A stretch of DNA of 64,000 bases from Candidatus Nanopelagicales bacterium. GTDB lineage: Bacteria > Actinomycetota > Actinomycetes > S36-B12. This document shows positions 1-8,331 of the stretch, in pieces. Location of the stretch: contig JAGYKV010000009.1 of NCBI GenBank assembly GCA_018401415.1, forward strand, positions 1 through 64,000, given 5' to 3'. The position numbers and the translations under genes were made by a program. The notes beneath the pieces are model-generated. The model was not told the origin of the DNA. It did no database searches and saw only the letters and a list, made by a program, of their open reading frames with translations. How positions within the stretch are numbered: the first letter of the stretch is position 1; each line of letters opens with the position of its first letter.

Positions 1-211
1 ATTACATGTATATATTCAATTCATTTGGCCGATACTTTCCAAATCAGAGACTGCATGGCATCGAATACTGAATGCACTAAAGGGGATGGAAGCAACCTGT
101 TATTCGATGAACTTGGACTCACCACCAAAGCTGGAGGCTCACCATTTGCTCACCCTGATTGAGAGATAATTAAGAGTCTTCTATACGAAGAGCATTTCTA
201 ATGGTCAAGTA
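1..211. other. Unassigned left-edge sequence
   Basis: AT-rich stretch downstream of the broken epimerase on the minus strand. I see no convincing reading frame, RNA or repeat here. It may be the decayed continuation of a sugar-biosynthesis locus, but nothing in it proves this. Confidence 0.3.
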
Positions 212-673
212 CTACGACTTCCAAAAAGAATACAAATCCTTAGTAATTTCATGTGACATGGTCGCAACTTCTCGATTTGGTTCCGTGAGTGCCCAAGCCA
301 TAACCTGCTTTACCGTAGAAGCAAGATCAGTTCGATCTTCCAAATCCAAGTTCTTGCTCGGCCCGCCTGTGAAGTGAATAAGCATCTGTTACTTCATGAC
401 GTGAGTCAAAGTGCTCAATCGAAATCTGAATGTCAAGTTCATGGGCCACAGCCTCAACCATTTTCGCCAATGAAAGTATAGTCGATGTCTTGTCCGGACC
501 CAAGTTGTATATGTTGTGTTAACCATCAGTAATGAACTGCGATAACGGCTCCATTAAGTACTGAACATCCGAGAATGCCCTAAATTGTAGGCCATCCCCG
601 TACACAGTTAGCGGCTTACCCTCAAGAGCCAATCATATGAAGATTTCCAGAACATTCCTAGGTGGATTCAACT
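212..673 (-). pseudogene. NDP-sugar epimerase/dehydratase (SDR), C-terminal remnant
   Basis: Read on the minus strand with about three frame changes, this stretch gives the C-terminal half of an extended short-chain dehydrogenase of the UDP-glucose epimerase/dTDP-glucose dehydratase type. Recognisable pieces are ALEGKPLTVYGDGLQ, then NIYNLGPDKTSTILSLAKM, then SIEHFDSRHEVTDAY, ending in DLASTVKQVMAWAL before the stop at 212-214. The Rossmann-fold N-terminus and the YxxxK catalytic region are absent, cut off by the IS30 element that begins at 674. A related but fuller SDR gene lies at 18763. The remnant shows that the insertion-sequence cluster sits inside, not beside, the sugar locus. It is almost certainly inactive. 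Confidence 0.7.
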
Positions 674-712
674 GGTCGTCGCAACACCTTCAGGTAGTGG
701 AGGTGTTCGACG

Positions 713-1628
713 GTGGTGACGGCGGACTGGAGCAAGAAGACCAGCGATGTTCCCGAGGGTGCGCGCCGGCAGTGGCGTGCAGATCGGGCGTTACGCCCGC
801 CGATGCGTTCGCCGGGTTCGCCTACGCCGTCGCGGGCGGTTCAGCGGCAGTTCTGGCGTCTGATCGCCACGGGTATCACTTCAGCTGAGGCGGCGCTGAA
901 CGTGGGCGTGTCCGTTCCGGTGGGAACGCGATGGTTTCGCCACGCTGGTGGCATGACACCACTAACACTGGTCGAGCCCAGTGGACGCTACCTGTCTTTT
1001 GAAGAACGCGAGGAGATCGCGCTGCTGCGCGCCCAGAAGATGGGAGTGCGTGAGATTGCCCGCAGGATCGGCCGTGACCCGGGAACGATATCTCGTGAAC
1101 TGCGCCGCAACGCCGCCACCAGGGGTGGCAAACCGGAGTATCGGGCGCTGGTGGCGCAGTGGAAGGCTCAACAGGGGGCGAAGCGTCCGAAAGTGGCGCG
1201 ACTGGCGACCAACGATCGGCTCCACGCCTATGTTCACGAGCGACTTTCTGGACACGTCCGCCGACCAGATGGCAGTGTCGTTGCCGGACCAAAGCCGCCG
1301 CCGTGGAAGGGGCTGAATAAACCGCACCGGCAGGACCGGCGGTGGGCAACTCGCGTGGAGTCCGGAGCAGATCTCGCACCGGTTGAAAGTTGATTTCCCG
1401 GATGATGAGTCCATGCGCATCAGCCACGAGGCGATCTACCAGTCGTTGTTCATCCAGGGCCGTGGGGCCCTGAAGCGAGAACTCGTCGCGTGCCTGCGAA
1501 CCGGCCGCGCACTACGCCAGCCCCGAGCCCGAACACGGAATCGACCGCAAGGGCATATCACCACAGACGTCGTGTTCTCCGAGCGTCCCGCCGAAGCTGC
1601 AGACCGCTGCGTTCCTGGGCATTGGGAA
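713..1628 (+). pseudogene. IS30 transposase, N-terminal part
   Basis: This encodes the helix-turn-helix half of an IS30 transposase, recognisable by YLSFEEREEIALLRAQ, GVREIARRIGRDPGTISREL and, after a frameshift near 1350, AWSPEQISHRL and MRISHEAIYQSLF. It ends at a GHWE motif, exactly where normal IS30 transposases continue with GDLIIG. That continuation is found at 3087 beyond the IS110 insertion. The DDE integrase core is therefore separated from the DNA-binding domain and the gene cannot make a working protein. The exact start is uncertain because several GTG codons are possible. Confidence 0.75.
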
Positions 1629-1642
1629 TCTCAATGGTTTTG

Positions 1643-2863
1643 TCAAGCGGTAATTGGGAGTGGTTGTTCGGATTCGATGTAGGGGGTGTGGTCGCGGAGC
1701 ATGGCCCAAATGACGTTGATGCGGCGACGTGCGAGTGCGAAGAGTGCTTGCTTGTGTGTTTTGCCTTCGGCGCGTTTGCGGTCATAGAACGCCCGGGACG
1801 TCGGGCTGGATTTCAAGCTCGATAACGCAGCCAGGTAGCAGGTCCGCAACAGTCGGCGATTGAAGCGCCTAGGGCGGTGCCGGTTCCCGCTGATACGCCC
1901 AGAGTCGCGAGGAACCGGTGCTAATCCGGCGAGGCTGGCGAGCTTGTCGGCGGAGATCAAACGCATCGAGGGTGCCGCCGATTTGAGCGAGAAAACTTGC
2001 GGCGAGGTAGGGGCCGAATTCGGGCATGCTCATCAGGATCTCGCCGTCTTCATGGTTGTTGAGCTGCTCGGCGATGAGGGCATCTATGACAGCGAGGTCG
2101 GCGTCGATGGTGGTGATCGTGGCAGCGAGTTTGGCGACCAGAAGCGAGCCGGCCGCTTCGCTGGGCAGGACGCTGGTGTGGGCTTTGGCTGCGTCCACGG
2201 CCGCTTGGGCAACACCCGCGCTGTTACGGGCGCCACGCGTCTTCAGCCACGCCGCTAGCCGGCTCACGCCCATCCGCCTGATGCTGGCCGGTGTGGCGTA
2301 ACCGGTGAGCAGCATCAAGGCGGCCTTATTCTTGGAGTAGTCGAAACTTCGCTCCAGTGCTGGAAATACTCCATCAACACCGCCCGCAGCCGATTGATCG
2401 CCCGAACCCGATCATGGATCACATCCAGGCGGTGCGAGGTCAACAGTTTCAACCCCACCGCGACCTCATCGGGGGTGATGATCGCCGGCAAGTCGGTGCG
2501 CATGCGGGCCTGATCGGCGATATTCCGGGCATCTTTCGCGTCAGTCTTACCATCTCCCCGATACGTCGCAGCCGCATGATGAATGATCCGTCCCGGGATG
2601 TAGAGAACCTGCTGATCATGAGCTGTTAGCAGCGTGATCACCAACGCCGCTCCTCCGTCGGTGAGGTCCGTTGCCCAACACACCTCGCGCCCATCGGCGA
2701 TGTCGAACACCGTGGCCAAGAGATCCAGTAGGTCGCTTTCCTCGTTTGCCACTTTCTTCGACACCAATACATTTCCTGAGGCATCGATTAACACCAGGTG
2801 ATGCGTGCGCTTGCCAGCATCGATACCGGCCCATAACTCCGCCATGCCATGCCTTCCTTCCAA
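1643..2863 (-). pseudogene. IS110-family transposase (DEDD recombinase), frameshifted
   Basis: The N-terminal RuvC-like DEDD domain is clear: AGIDAGKRTHHLVLID at the start and DGKTDAKDARNIAD about 110 residues on. After a frameshift near 2330 the frame resumes with YSKNKAALMLLTGYATP. After a second near 1960 it gives the Transposase_20 domain, ADKLASLAGLAPVPRDSG and RRFNRRLLRTCYLAALSS, through to RRRINVIWAMLRDHTPY. All parts of a roughly 400-residue IS110 recombinase are present, so only two indels separate it from an intact gene. It may be recently inactivated or affected by sequence error. Confidence 0.75.
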
Positions 2864-3086
2864 TCAGGTGACGTAAACAGCCCTGTCGATGACCACGCCG
2901 GCGCGTCCTTACCCAGCGATCAATGTCGCAACTCTCAATCAGCGGTCGAGGCCATCAGCGGGCGGCAGGCGGCCATTCCCAGTAAGCCGTCCAAGCGGCA
3001 AGGCGACAACTCAGCCATACCTGCTGACCGAGGGTGCCCAGAACGCTACATCACGCGCGAACCAGCACTGGTAACAACGTAAGGAA
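2864..3086 (-). ncRNA. Candidate bridge (seek) RNA region of IS110
   Basis: This is the noncoding segment between the IS110 transposase start and the element end. IS110-group elements encode a guide RNA in this position that pairs with both donor and target DNA. About 205 bases of it recur, nearly identical, at 10610-10807, where the segment is again joined to the IS30 sequence GAAGGCGACTTGATCAT. I have not folded the RNA or identified the guide loops. The assignment rests on position, conservation and shared target. Confidence 0.35.
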
Positions 3087-3381
3087 GGCGACTTGATCAT
3101 TGGCAAGGGCCAACGCAGCGCCATAGGGACTCTGGTGGAACGGAAATCCCGGTACGTGAAACTCTTGCATTTAGGTTGGCGGGACTCCACCAGCCTGCAT
3201 CAGGCCATCGCGGCAAGTATGAACAGCCTAGCCGCCGCAACTGCGATTGTCCTTGACGTGGGACCAAGGAACAGAGATGGCTCAGCACCAAGAAATTAGT
3301 CGAGACACCAACATGAAAGTGTATTTCTGTGATCCAGCCAGCCCATGGCAGCGACCCAGTAACGAGAATACCAATGGGCTC
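3087..3381 (+). pseudogene. IS30 transposase, integrase core part 1
   Basis: The DDE core resumes here with GDLIIGKGQRSAIGTLVERK. A frameshift near 3255 follows and the frame continues with LTWDQGTEMAQH and VYFCDPASPWQRPSNENTNG. The sequence stops at the codons for N-G-L, where the outer IS3 is inserted; the next residues are found at 6109. A three-base target duplication CTC (3379-3381 and 6109-6111) confirms the junction. Confidence 0.75.
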
Positions 3382-3420
3382 TTGGAGTGGTCCCCGAAAG
3401 TTGGACTTGGTAATAGAACA

Positions 3421-4230
3421 TTATCTGATGGCAACTGCTTGTGCCCGGTACTCGTCCGGGCTTAGGTAGCCAAGTCGTTCTTGGATTCGGGTGGTGTTCC
3501 ACCATTGGAGGTAGTTGTTGAGGCCTGAGTGGAACGCTTCGACAGTTTCGGGTTTTTGGATGCGGAACCATTCCTCCTTGAGGTGGCTGAAGAACCCTTC
3601 CATGACGGCGTTGTCCAGACACGTGCCCTTTCGAGACATCGACTGAGTGAGCCCAGCGTCGCTCAAGATGTCCCGCCAGAGGGCGTGGCGGTATTGAAAT
3701 CCTTGGTCGGAGTGGACGAGTGGTGTCTGATCAGGGCGCAGGGTTTGGATTGCCAAGCGCAGTCCGTCGGTGACCATCTTCACGCTCGGTGATGGGCCTG
3801 CCATCGCTGAGATGATCCGGTGGTCGTGCAGATCCAGGACAGGTGATACGTAGACCTTGGTGTTGCCGACGTTGAACTCGGTCACATCAGTGACCCATTT
3901 GGTGTGCTCAACCTTTGCCGCGAACTGACGGTTTAACACATTCGTCGCTGCCTGTCCAACTTCGCCTCGGAAAGAGTTGTATCGCCTGCGTCGCCGTACC
4001 GGACACTGCAAGCCCGTCTCACGCATCAACTTGAGCACAGTCTTCTTCGACACCTGCCATCCTTGGCGAACCAGAACCGCGCGGATACGCCGATGCCCGT
4101 ATGCACTGTTGGCTGCAGTAAACGCAGCACCGATTGCCTCCTTCAGACCAGCTCGCGTATCGACTCGATTGAGTCGATGTCGGTGGTCGTAAAACGTGGA
4201 TCTGGAAAGGTTTGCCACTTCCAGGAGCAA
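3421..4230 (-). CDS. IS3 family transposase OrfB (element A)
   Basis: This 269-residue integrase-core protein has an HTH_21-like start (SAYGHRRIRAVLVRQGW) and the DDE core: D in KWVTDVTEFNV, D in LVHSDQGFQYRH and E in VMEGFFSHLKEEWF. All three catalytic residues are present. It is expected to be made as an OrfAB fusion by -1 slippage. The orfB frame is open upstream through a GGGAAAA run (complement of 4308-4314) inside orfA, reading GKIACLEVTGTTLK into the listed start. The copy looks intact and may be capable of transposition, unlike most elements around it. Confidence 0.85.
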   Translation of the reverse strand: MLLEVANLSRSTFYDHRHRLNRVDTRAGLKEAIGAAFTAANSAYGHRRIRAVLVRQGWQVSKKTVLKLMRETGLQCPVRRRRRYNSFRGEVGQAATNVLNRQFAAKVEHTKWVTDVTEFNVGNTKVYVSPVLDLHDHRIISAMAGPSPSVKMVTDGLRLAIQTLRPDQTPLVHSDQGFQYRHALWRDILSDAGLTQSMSRKGTCLDNAVMEGFFSHLKEEWFRIQKPETVEAFHSGLNNYLQWWNTTRIQERLGYLSPDEYRAQAVAIR

Positions 4231-4274
4231 AGCAAGCGGGTATTGCGCCTTGAGGTCCTCGAAGGCTCGAACTT

Positions 4275-4757
4275 TCAGCGTCGTTCCGGTGACTTCAAGG
4301 CACGCAATTTTCCCAAATACGCGACCTCAACGCGAAGCCTTTCGTTCTCCCGACGCAGTGCCTCGGTTTCGCTTTCCGCACGGGGTTCTTGACTCATGGC
4401 TGGTGGCCTGCCGCGAGGCTTCGGACGCAGCCCGTCTTCACCATCTCGCCGATAAATACTCGTCCAATTCGCGACCGTGCTAGGTGAGGGCAGGTCGACT
4501 TCCTCACACAAAGACCTGCCAGATTCACCATTGATATGGCGCAACACAATCTCGAGCTTGATCAAGAAGTCATACTGTCTACGCTCTCTGGTCACCAACG
4601 CACCCTCTCCACGTGACTGCCAGTGCTCATACAACATTTGGACAGGCGCACCAGTTAGGTCAAGGACAATGGTTACAGACTTCGCAGTGAAACCCTGCTC
4701 AAACAGTTCGATGGCTGACACAGCATCGGAATGACTTAACGTGCTCCGTGAATACAT
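4275..4757 (-). CDS. IS3 family OrfA, helix-turn-helix protein (element A)
   Basis: This 160-residue protein has two helix-turn-helix units, SAIELFEQGFTAKSV near the start and SLCEEVDLPSPSTVANW near residue 90. A leucine-zipper-like segment at the C-terminus (EALRRENERLRVEVAYLGKL) is typical of IS3/IS150 OrfA proteins. The slippery run lies just before its stop codon, so the same message can give OrfA alone or the OrfAB transposase. It is intact. Confidence 0.8.
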   Translation of the reverse strand: MYSRSTLSHSDAVSAIELFEQGFTAKSVTIVLDLTGAPVQMLYEHWQSRGEGALVTRERRQYDFLIKLEIVLRHINGESGRSLCEEVDLPSPSTVANWTSIYRRDGEDGLRPKPRGRPPAMSQEPRAESETEALRRENERLRVEVAYLGKLRALKSPERR

Positions 4758-4792
4758 TTGACTTCTCCTTTAAAGCGGATCCCTAAATTTCG

Positions 4793-4846
4793 TGATGTGA
4801 CCCCCTGAATGTGACCGTTTGATGTGACCCCCTGAATGTGACCGTT
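4793..4846. repeat. 27-bp tandem duplication of an IS3 terminus
   Basis: The terminal 27 bases of element B are present twice in direct tandem (4793-4819 and 4820-4846), starting TGATGTGACCCCCTGAATGT. Only the left end is doubled; the right end near 6067-6080 is single. This could be the scar of an insertion beside, or excision of, an earlier copy, or simple slippage. Confidence 0.8.
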
Positions 4847-4888
4847 GTTTTTGAGAGTTGTGGCAGGCTGATCTGAAGGAGGATCGCT

Positions 4889-5200
4889 ATGCCACGTCAA
4901 TATCCAACTGGTTTCCGGGATGAAATGGTTCGCCGGATGCTTACTGGTGAACCCGTGCTAACTATTTGTTCGGACACAGGGGTTCCCGAGCAAACCTTGC
5001 ATCGGTGGAAACACCAAGCCCTCATTGATGCGGGTCTTGTCGATGGGATCGACTCGACTCAGGGCGCGGCTCTACGCGCTGCGCATAAAAGAATCAAGTT
5101 TCTTGAGAAAGAGTTACAACTCGTGAAGGATGCGTCAGAGATCTATGATTCCTTGGCGGTGGTGGACCCAAAAGAAGGCAGGCCGTCGCGGAGGAACTAG
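4889..5200 (+). CDS. IS3 family OrfA (element B)
   Basis: This 103-residue helix-turn-helix protein starts MPRQYPTGFRDEMVRRML and contains the C-terminal coiled-coil-like segment ALRAAHKRIKFLEKELQLVK. Near its end the run AAAAG at 5170-5174 is a typical -1 frameshift signal. Slipping there gives DPKRRQAVAEELVSRG, which is continuous with OrfB. The start is preceded by an AAGGAGG-like ribosome site (4877-4883). It is intact and recent in appearance. Confidence 0.85.
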   Translation: MPRQYPTGFRDEMVRRMLTGEPVLTICSDTGVPEQTLHRWKHQALIDAGLVDGIDSTQGAALRAAHKRIKFLEKELQLVKDASEIYDSLAVVDPKEGRPSRRN

Positions 5201-5271
5201 TTTCGCGCGGCCATTCATCACGTAGTTCAGCTCGTGCTTCTGGTGTTCACCGGTCGACATTTCACCAAAGG

Positions 5272-6051
5272 GTGAAACTATCGCCTCCAACGGATCGAGC
5301 GATCAGGCGGCTACTTCTTACTGACGCCGTTGGGAAAATTCATGGTGAATCGCGCGGCACCTACGGGTACCGCAGAGTCGCGGCAACACTAAGGATTGAA
5401 TCGGGGTTGATCGTGAATCACAAGCTCGTGGCCTCGATTATGCAGGAATTGCAACTCTATGGCCTACCTAAGCGTCGCACAGCAAGGCGTAACTTGATTG
5501 CCGTGCGTACTACCAGCGACCTGGTGAAGCGTGACTTCACCGTAACCGGTCCTAATCAACTCTGGGTCACCGATATCACCGAACATCCAACGCGAGAAGC
5601 ACGTGTTTTTTGTTGTGTTGTCCTTGACGCGTATTCACGCAAGGCAGTGGGTTGGTCAATCGACCGGATTGCTGATGCAGCATTGGTGAACTCGGCACTG
5701 AAAATGGCCGCAGCAACACGGTCCACTACACGAGAAACCATCATTCATGCCGATCACGGCGCGCAATTTACATCCTGGGCTTTCACGAGCAACGTGCGTA
5801 ATTACGGACTCAGACTCAGCCTGGGAACGGTCGGTGATTGCTATGACAATGCCATGATCGAATCGTTCTGGGGAAGAATGCAGACCGAACTTCTCAACCG
5901 TAAAACATGGACCACCGTCGTTGAGCTGAGCATGGAGATGGCTGATTACATTGAAAATTTCCACAACACTCGAAGGCGCCACTCATCACTAGCTATGCTC
6001 ACACCAACCGAATACGAAACAACCAATCAAAGCCAGCTGCAACTATCGTGA
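5272..6051 (+). CDS. IS3 family transposase OrfB (element B)
   Basis: The integrase-core transposase includes SRGTYGYRRVAATLR (HTH_21 region) and all three DDE residues: D in QLWVTDITEHPT, D in IIHADHGAQFTSW and E in DNAMIESFWGRMQTEL. The protein is probably produced as an OrfAB fusion, so the listed start is only the first ATG/GTG in frame; the open frame extends back to the slippage site at 5170. It ends normally with the RRRHSSLAMLTPTEYE motif. It is intact. Confidence 0.85.
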   Translation: MKLSPPTDRAIRRLLLTDAVGKIHGESRGTYGYRRVAATLRIESGLIVNHKLVASIMQELQLYGLPKRRTARRNLIAVRTTSDLVKRDFTVTGPNQLWVTDITEHPTREARVFCCVVLDAYSRKAVGWSIDRIADAALVNSALKMAAATRSTTRETIIHADHGAQFTSWAFTSNVRNYGLRLSLGTVGDCYDNAMIESFWGRMQTELLNRKTWTTVVELSMEMADYIENFHNTRRRHSSLAMLTPTEYETTNQSQLQLS

Positions 6052-6108
6052 GCCCGGCCTACAAACGGGGGTCACATCAATCGTGTCCAACTTTTGGGGT
6101 CCACTCCA

Positions 6109-6252
6109 CTCCGGAGGCAATATTTTCCGAAAGGAACAGACCTGTCAATCTATAGTCCTGCAGACCTCGCACGAGTTGAAAATGAACTCAACAACAGGCC
6201 ACGCCTGGTCCTCGGGGACGCAACCCCAGAGCAGCTTTCACCTAAATACTAA
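6109..6252 (+). pseudogene. IS30 transposase, C-terminal part
   Basis: This short tail completes the IS30 transposase: RRQYFPKGTDLSIYSPADL then ELNNRPRLVLGDATPEQL and a stop at 6250-6252. It contains the conserved E-x3-LNNRPR motif of the IS30 integrase core. It follows directly on the frame that ends at 3381. The IS30 terminal repeat lies 19 bases further on. Confidence 0.75.
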
Positions 6253-6294
6253 CCTTAACGAACTAGCAAAGTTGCAACGACCGCTTAAAACCAC

Positions 6295-6868
6295 CTTGGA
6301 CTCCGTGGTCGGCGTGGACAACGCCTCCTGGTCGTGGTTTGCGTTGTTTTATCGCCATGTCAAGGGCGTTGACGACCAGTTGTGAATCCTGAACAGAATC
6401 GATAGGCCAACCAACAATTCTTCGGCTGCACGTGTCCAAAACAGCGCAGCAGTATATTTTTCCTTCGCGAGTCTTGAGGCTCTGAGCGGTCGCTGACCCA
6501 CAGCTCGTTTAACCCATCGCGGTTGAAACGACGATTCACAAGATCGTCATCGGTGGGAACACCTGCGTTGCGAGAAGCTTTGCTAGGTCCGGGAAGACCA
6601 GTGATAGCGGCGTTATGCATCAATAGGTTCACCAGGTTCGCGCCTCACAAAACTCCGTGAGCCTGCGTGAGTTCGGCATGCACCCGGCGGTATCCGTACG
6701 TTCCGCGGGAAGCCACGTGAACATCTCGGATGATGCCTGTTAACCATTCACGACGCATCGTGGTGGGAGCCAACGGACGTAAACGATATTTGTAATACCC
6801 CTGAGAGGAGACTCCAAGAACACGAGCGCACTGCTTCACCCGATAACCATCCGCGACCAGGACATCAA
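6295..6868 (-). pseudogene. IS3 family OrfB remnant (element E)
   Basis: Read on the minus strand with frame changes, this gives KQCARVLGVSSQGYYKYRLR, GTYGYRRVHAELTQAHGV, then GLPGPSKASRNAGVP and LNELWVSD. After another shift it reads TREGKIYCCAVLDTCSRRIV and GGVVHADHGVQ. The first two catalytic aspartates are visible, but the sequence ends right after HADHGVQ at about 6295, so the third of the core with the glutamate is missing. It is a dead remnant, cut at the side facing the IS30 element. Confidence 0.7.
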
Positions 6869-7165
6869 TTATCGCGTGAAGCCTTTTGGGTGACGCGAGC
6901 TGCTTCCCAACATTTCATGGGCTCTGCGAAGAATCTCAACTTCGTTTTCCAGCTCACGAATACGTTTTCGTGCCTTACGCATCTCCCGGGACTCGGCAAG
7001 GGCAACGCCAGGGATTTCTCCTCTATCTATCTTGTCTTGCTTGACCCAACGGTGAAGGATCGCGCAACTCACATCCAAATCGGACGCAGTTTTCTTCACC
7101 GTTTGACCAGCTCGAATCAATGAAACAGCTCTCACTCGGAACTCATCAGGATAGGCACGTGGCAT
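6869..7165 (-). CDS. IS3 family OrfA (element E)
   Basis: This 98-residue helix-turn-helix protein has the start MPRAYPDEFRVRAVSLIRAG, the recognition helix SDLDVSCAILHRWVKQDK and the coiled-coil-like segment KARKRIRELENEVEILRRA. It reads in one frame but its partner OrfB is truncated, so it belongs to a dead element. It is related to element B OrfA in architecture but clearly divergent in sequence. Confidence 0.65.
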   Translation of the reverse strand: MPRAYPDEFRVRAVSLIRAGQTVKKTASDLDVSCAILHRWVKQDKIDRGEIPGVALAESREMRKARKRIRELENEVEILRRAHEMLGSSSRHPKGFTR

Positions 7166-7434
7166 GAAACTAGCCTTTCATTAAGGCCAAAAATCAACAC
7201 CAAAATAGGAAACTTTCTCTGGGGCAGGTCAACCTGTCAACCAAACCGGGGCACTCCCCCGCCAGACACCCCAGAAAAAACCAGCACTAGGTAGGGGTCA
7301 GTGGTAAAATATTCGAAAATGTATTGTTAGAGATCAATCCAAAAAATGCCCATCTTCGCACGCAAGAAAGGCATACTGACCCGATGGCATCTTGACTAGA
7401 GCGCATGAAAATGATCTTAGGTGCAACATTGCTC

Positions 7435-7996
7435 CTACAAAACGCCAAATCTTCGCTGCGCTCGGGTAATATCTTCAATACAAATCATTGAATTCGGGCT
7501 TAAATACGGCATCGCTTCTAGTAAGGAATTCAAATTAGATAGAGAAGAGTGCAGCCCATCATCAATGAACAAGTCGATTTCTGAATTGATATCAATAAAT
7601 CCTCGACGCAAAGAGTCCCTTGCGGTCTGATCAACGAAATGGCAGGTAACTCTAGGTTCCGAAAAAAGAATAGTTCGATCAATATCCGCTCCATGCACAT
7701 GCGCATTTGGGAAAAGGCGCCCCAGCGCTCTCAAAGAACCTCCAGGGATCCACCCAAGACCCATCGTTGATATGGCCGTGGGGCACTTGTGTCCCGATGC
7801 CTATTTCTGAGGATGACTTTTGATGCTTGACAGGATTATACGAAGATAGTAGGTGGGCATACACATATTCAAGCCCAACAGTTGTGTTTGTTCGATCCTG
7901 CTGACTCGAATTCACGACGTGCGAGATCAACAAATGAACTTTTTGCACGCAAGTCTTCAGCGCGCATTTCAATTGGGAGAACGGTGAACGGTTCAC
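7435..7996 (-). pseudogene. SAM-dependent methyltransferase remnant
   Basis: Two minus-strand frames join to resemble a class I methyltransferase. The N-terminal part is VGLEYVYAHLLSSYNPVK and SSSEIGIGT. After a shift near 7750 come GGSLRALGRLFPNAHVHGAD and DLFIDDGLHSSLSNLNSLL, ending SMICIEDITRAQ. The D-D-G-x-H pattern followed by an I-E-D strand is typical of sugar-locus methyltransferases of the Methyltransf_24 type. The tail after 7435 is frame-broken. No SAM-binding glycine loop is fully intact, so the substrate cannot be inferred. Confidence 0.45.
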
Positions 7997-8279
7997 AAAG
8001 GTCTAGCATTTGCTCCGGAAAGTTCAACGGCTGCTTGAGTCGTGATCATTGGATAGCGCCAAACCGATCAGACCCTGGGACGTATTGGCTCAAGGTGAGT
8101 TAGGGCTTGATCCCATGAAGTGAATCCTGATTGGTACTTTCTGCGCCATCTCCGATAAATGGTTCGCACGGACTGCCATCCATATTCTCCCTTGTTTTCT
8201 TGTCTCATTGTATTCAGACTATCAGTCGCGTGAGTTCAAAGCTCCGCATTTTCATTTGACAATCAGATAAAGTGCTCTC
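7997..8279. other. Unassigned spacer left of IS3 element D
   Basis: No reading frame or RNA is recognisable in this stretch between the methyltransferase remnant and the next IS3. It may hold the decayed upstream part of the methyltransferase gene. Confidence 0.3.
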
Positions 8280-8331
8280 TGAACCGTAGGGGTTTCTTGC
8301 CGCTTCCTTGTGAGTGAAGGATGATGGTGCA

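Larger units (their letters stand above)
1629..3086 (-). mobile_element. IS110-family element inserted in IS30
   Basis: The IS30 transposase reads GHWE up to 1628 and resumes with EGDLIIGKGQ from about 3086, so everything between is inserted. A GGAA tetranucleotide occurs at both junctions (1625-1628 and 3083-3086) and may be the recombination core. The insert holds an IS110 transposase on the minus strand and a noncoding stretch of about 220 bases upstream of it. As in other IS110 elements, there are no long inverted repeats. The right end recurs alone at 10610-10807, joined to the same IS30 position. Confidence 0.7.
4793..6080 (+). mobile_element. IS3-family element B, inserted in element A
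   Basis: The ends are TGATGTGACCCCC at 4793 (repeated at 4820) and GGGGGTCACATCA ending at 6079-6080. The flanking TCG at 4790-4792 and 6081-6083 is a likely 3-bp target duplication. The element is about 1.29 kb, carries orfA and orfB on the plus strand, and is the innermost and hence youngest layer of the nest. Confidence 0.8.
3382..6108 (-). mobile_element. IS3-family element A (IS150-like), itself interrupted
   Basis: The two ends, TGGAGTGGTCCCCGAAAG at 3383 and its inverted counterpart ending CCACTCCA at 6108, match over 24 bases with two differences. The flanking CTC at 3379-3381 and 6109-6111 is a 3-bp target duplication, and removing the element restores the IS30 frame N-G-L-R-R-Q-Y-F. 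The element carries orfA and orfB on the minus strand and is interrupted between its right end and orfA by a second IS3 (4793-6080). Without that insert it is about 1.44 kb, a normal IS3 length. Confidence 0.8.
674..6282 (+). mobile_element. IS30-family element, interrupted by IS110 and nested IS3 elements
   Basis: The element starts with GGTCGTCGCAACACC at 674-688 and ends with GTTGCAACGACC at 6271-6282; the terminal 12 bases match as an inverted repeat with one mismatch. A second IS30 copy has the same end at 10087-10101. The transposase gene is split into three parts (713-1628, 3087-3381, 6109-6252) by an IS110 at about 1629-3086 and an IS3 at 3382-6108. Removing the insertions leaves about 1.4 kb, a plausible size for an actinobacterial IS30. 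I could not identify a clean target duplication. The nested order gives relative insertion ages: IS30 first, then IS110 and the outer IS3, then the inner IS3. Confidence 0.75.

Noticed and set aside
2889-3074. Plus-strand open frames at the right end of IS110
   Set aside because: They recur at 10618-10881 only because the noncoding DNA end is repeated; they include in-frame stops next to the IS30 junction and match no protein family.
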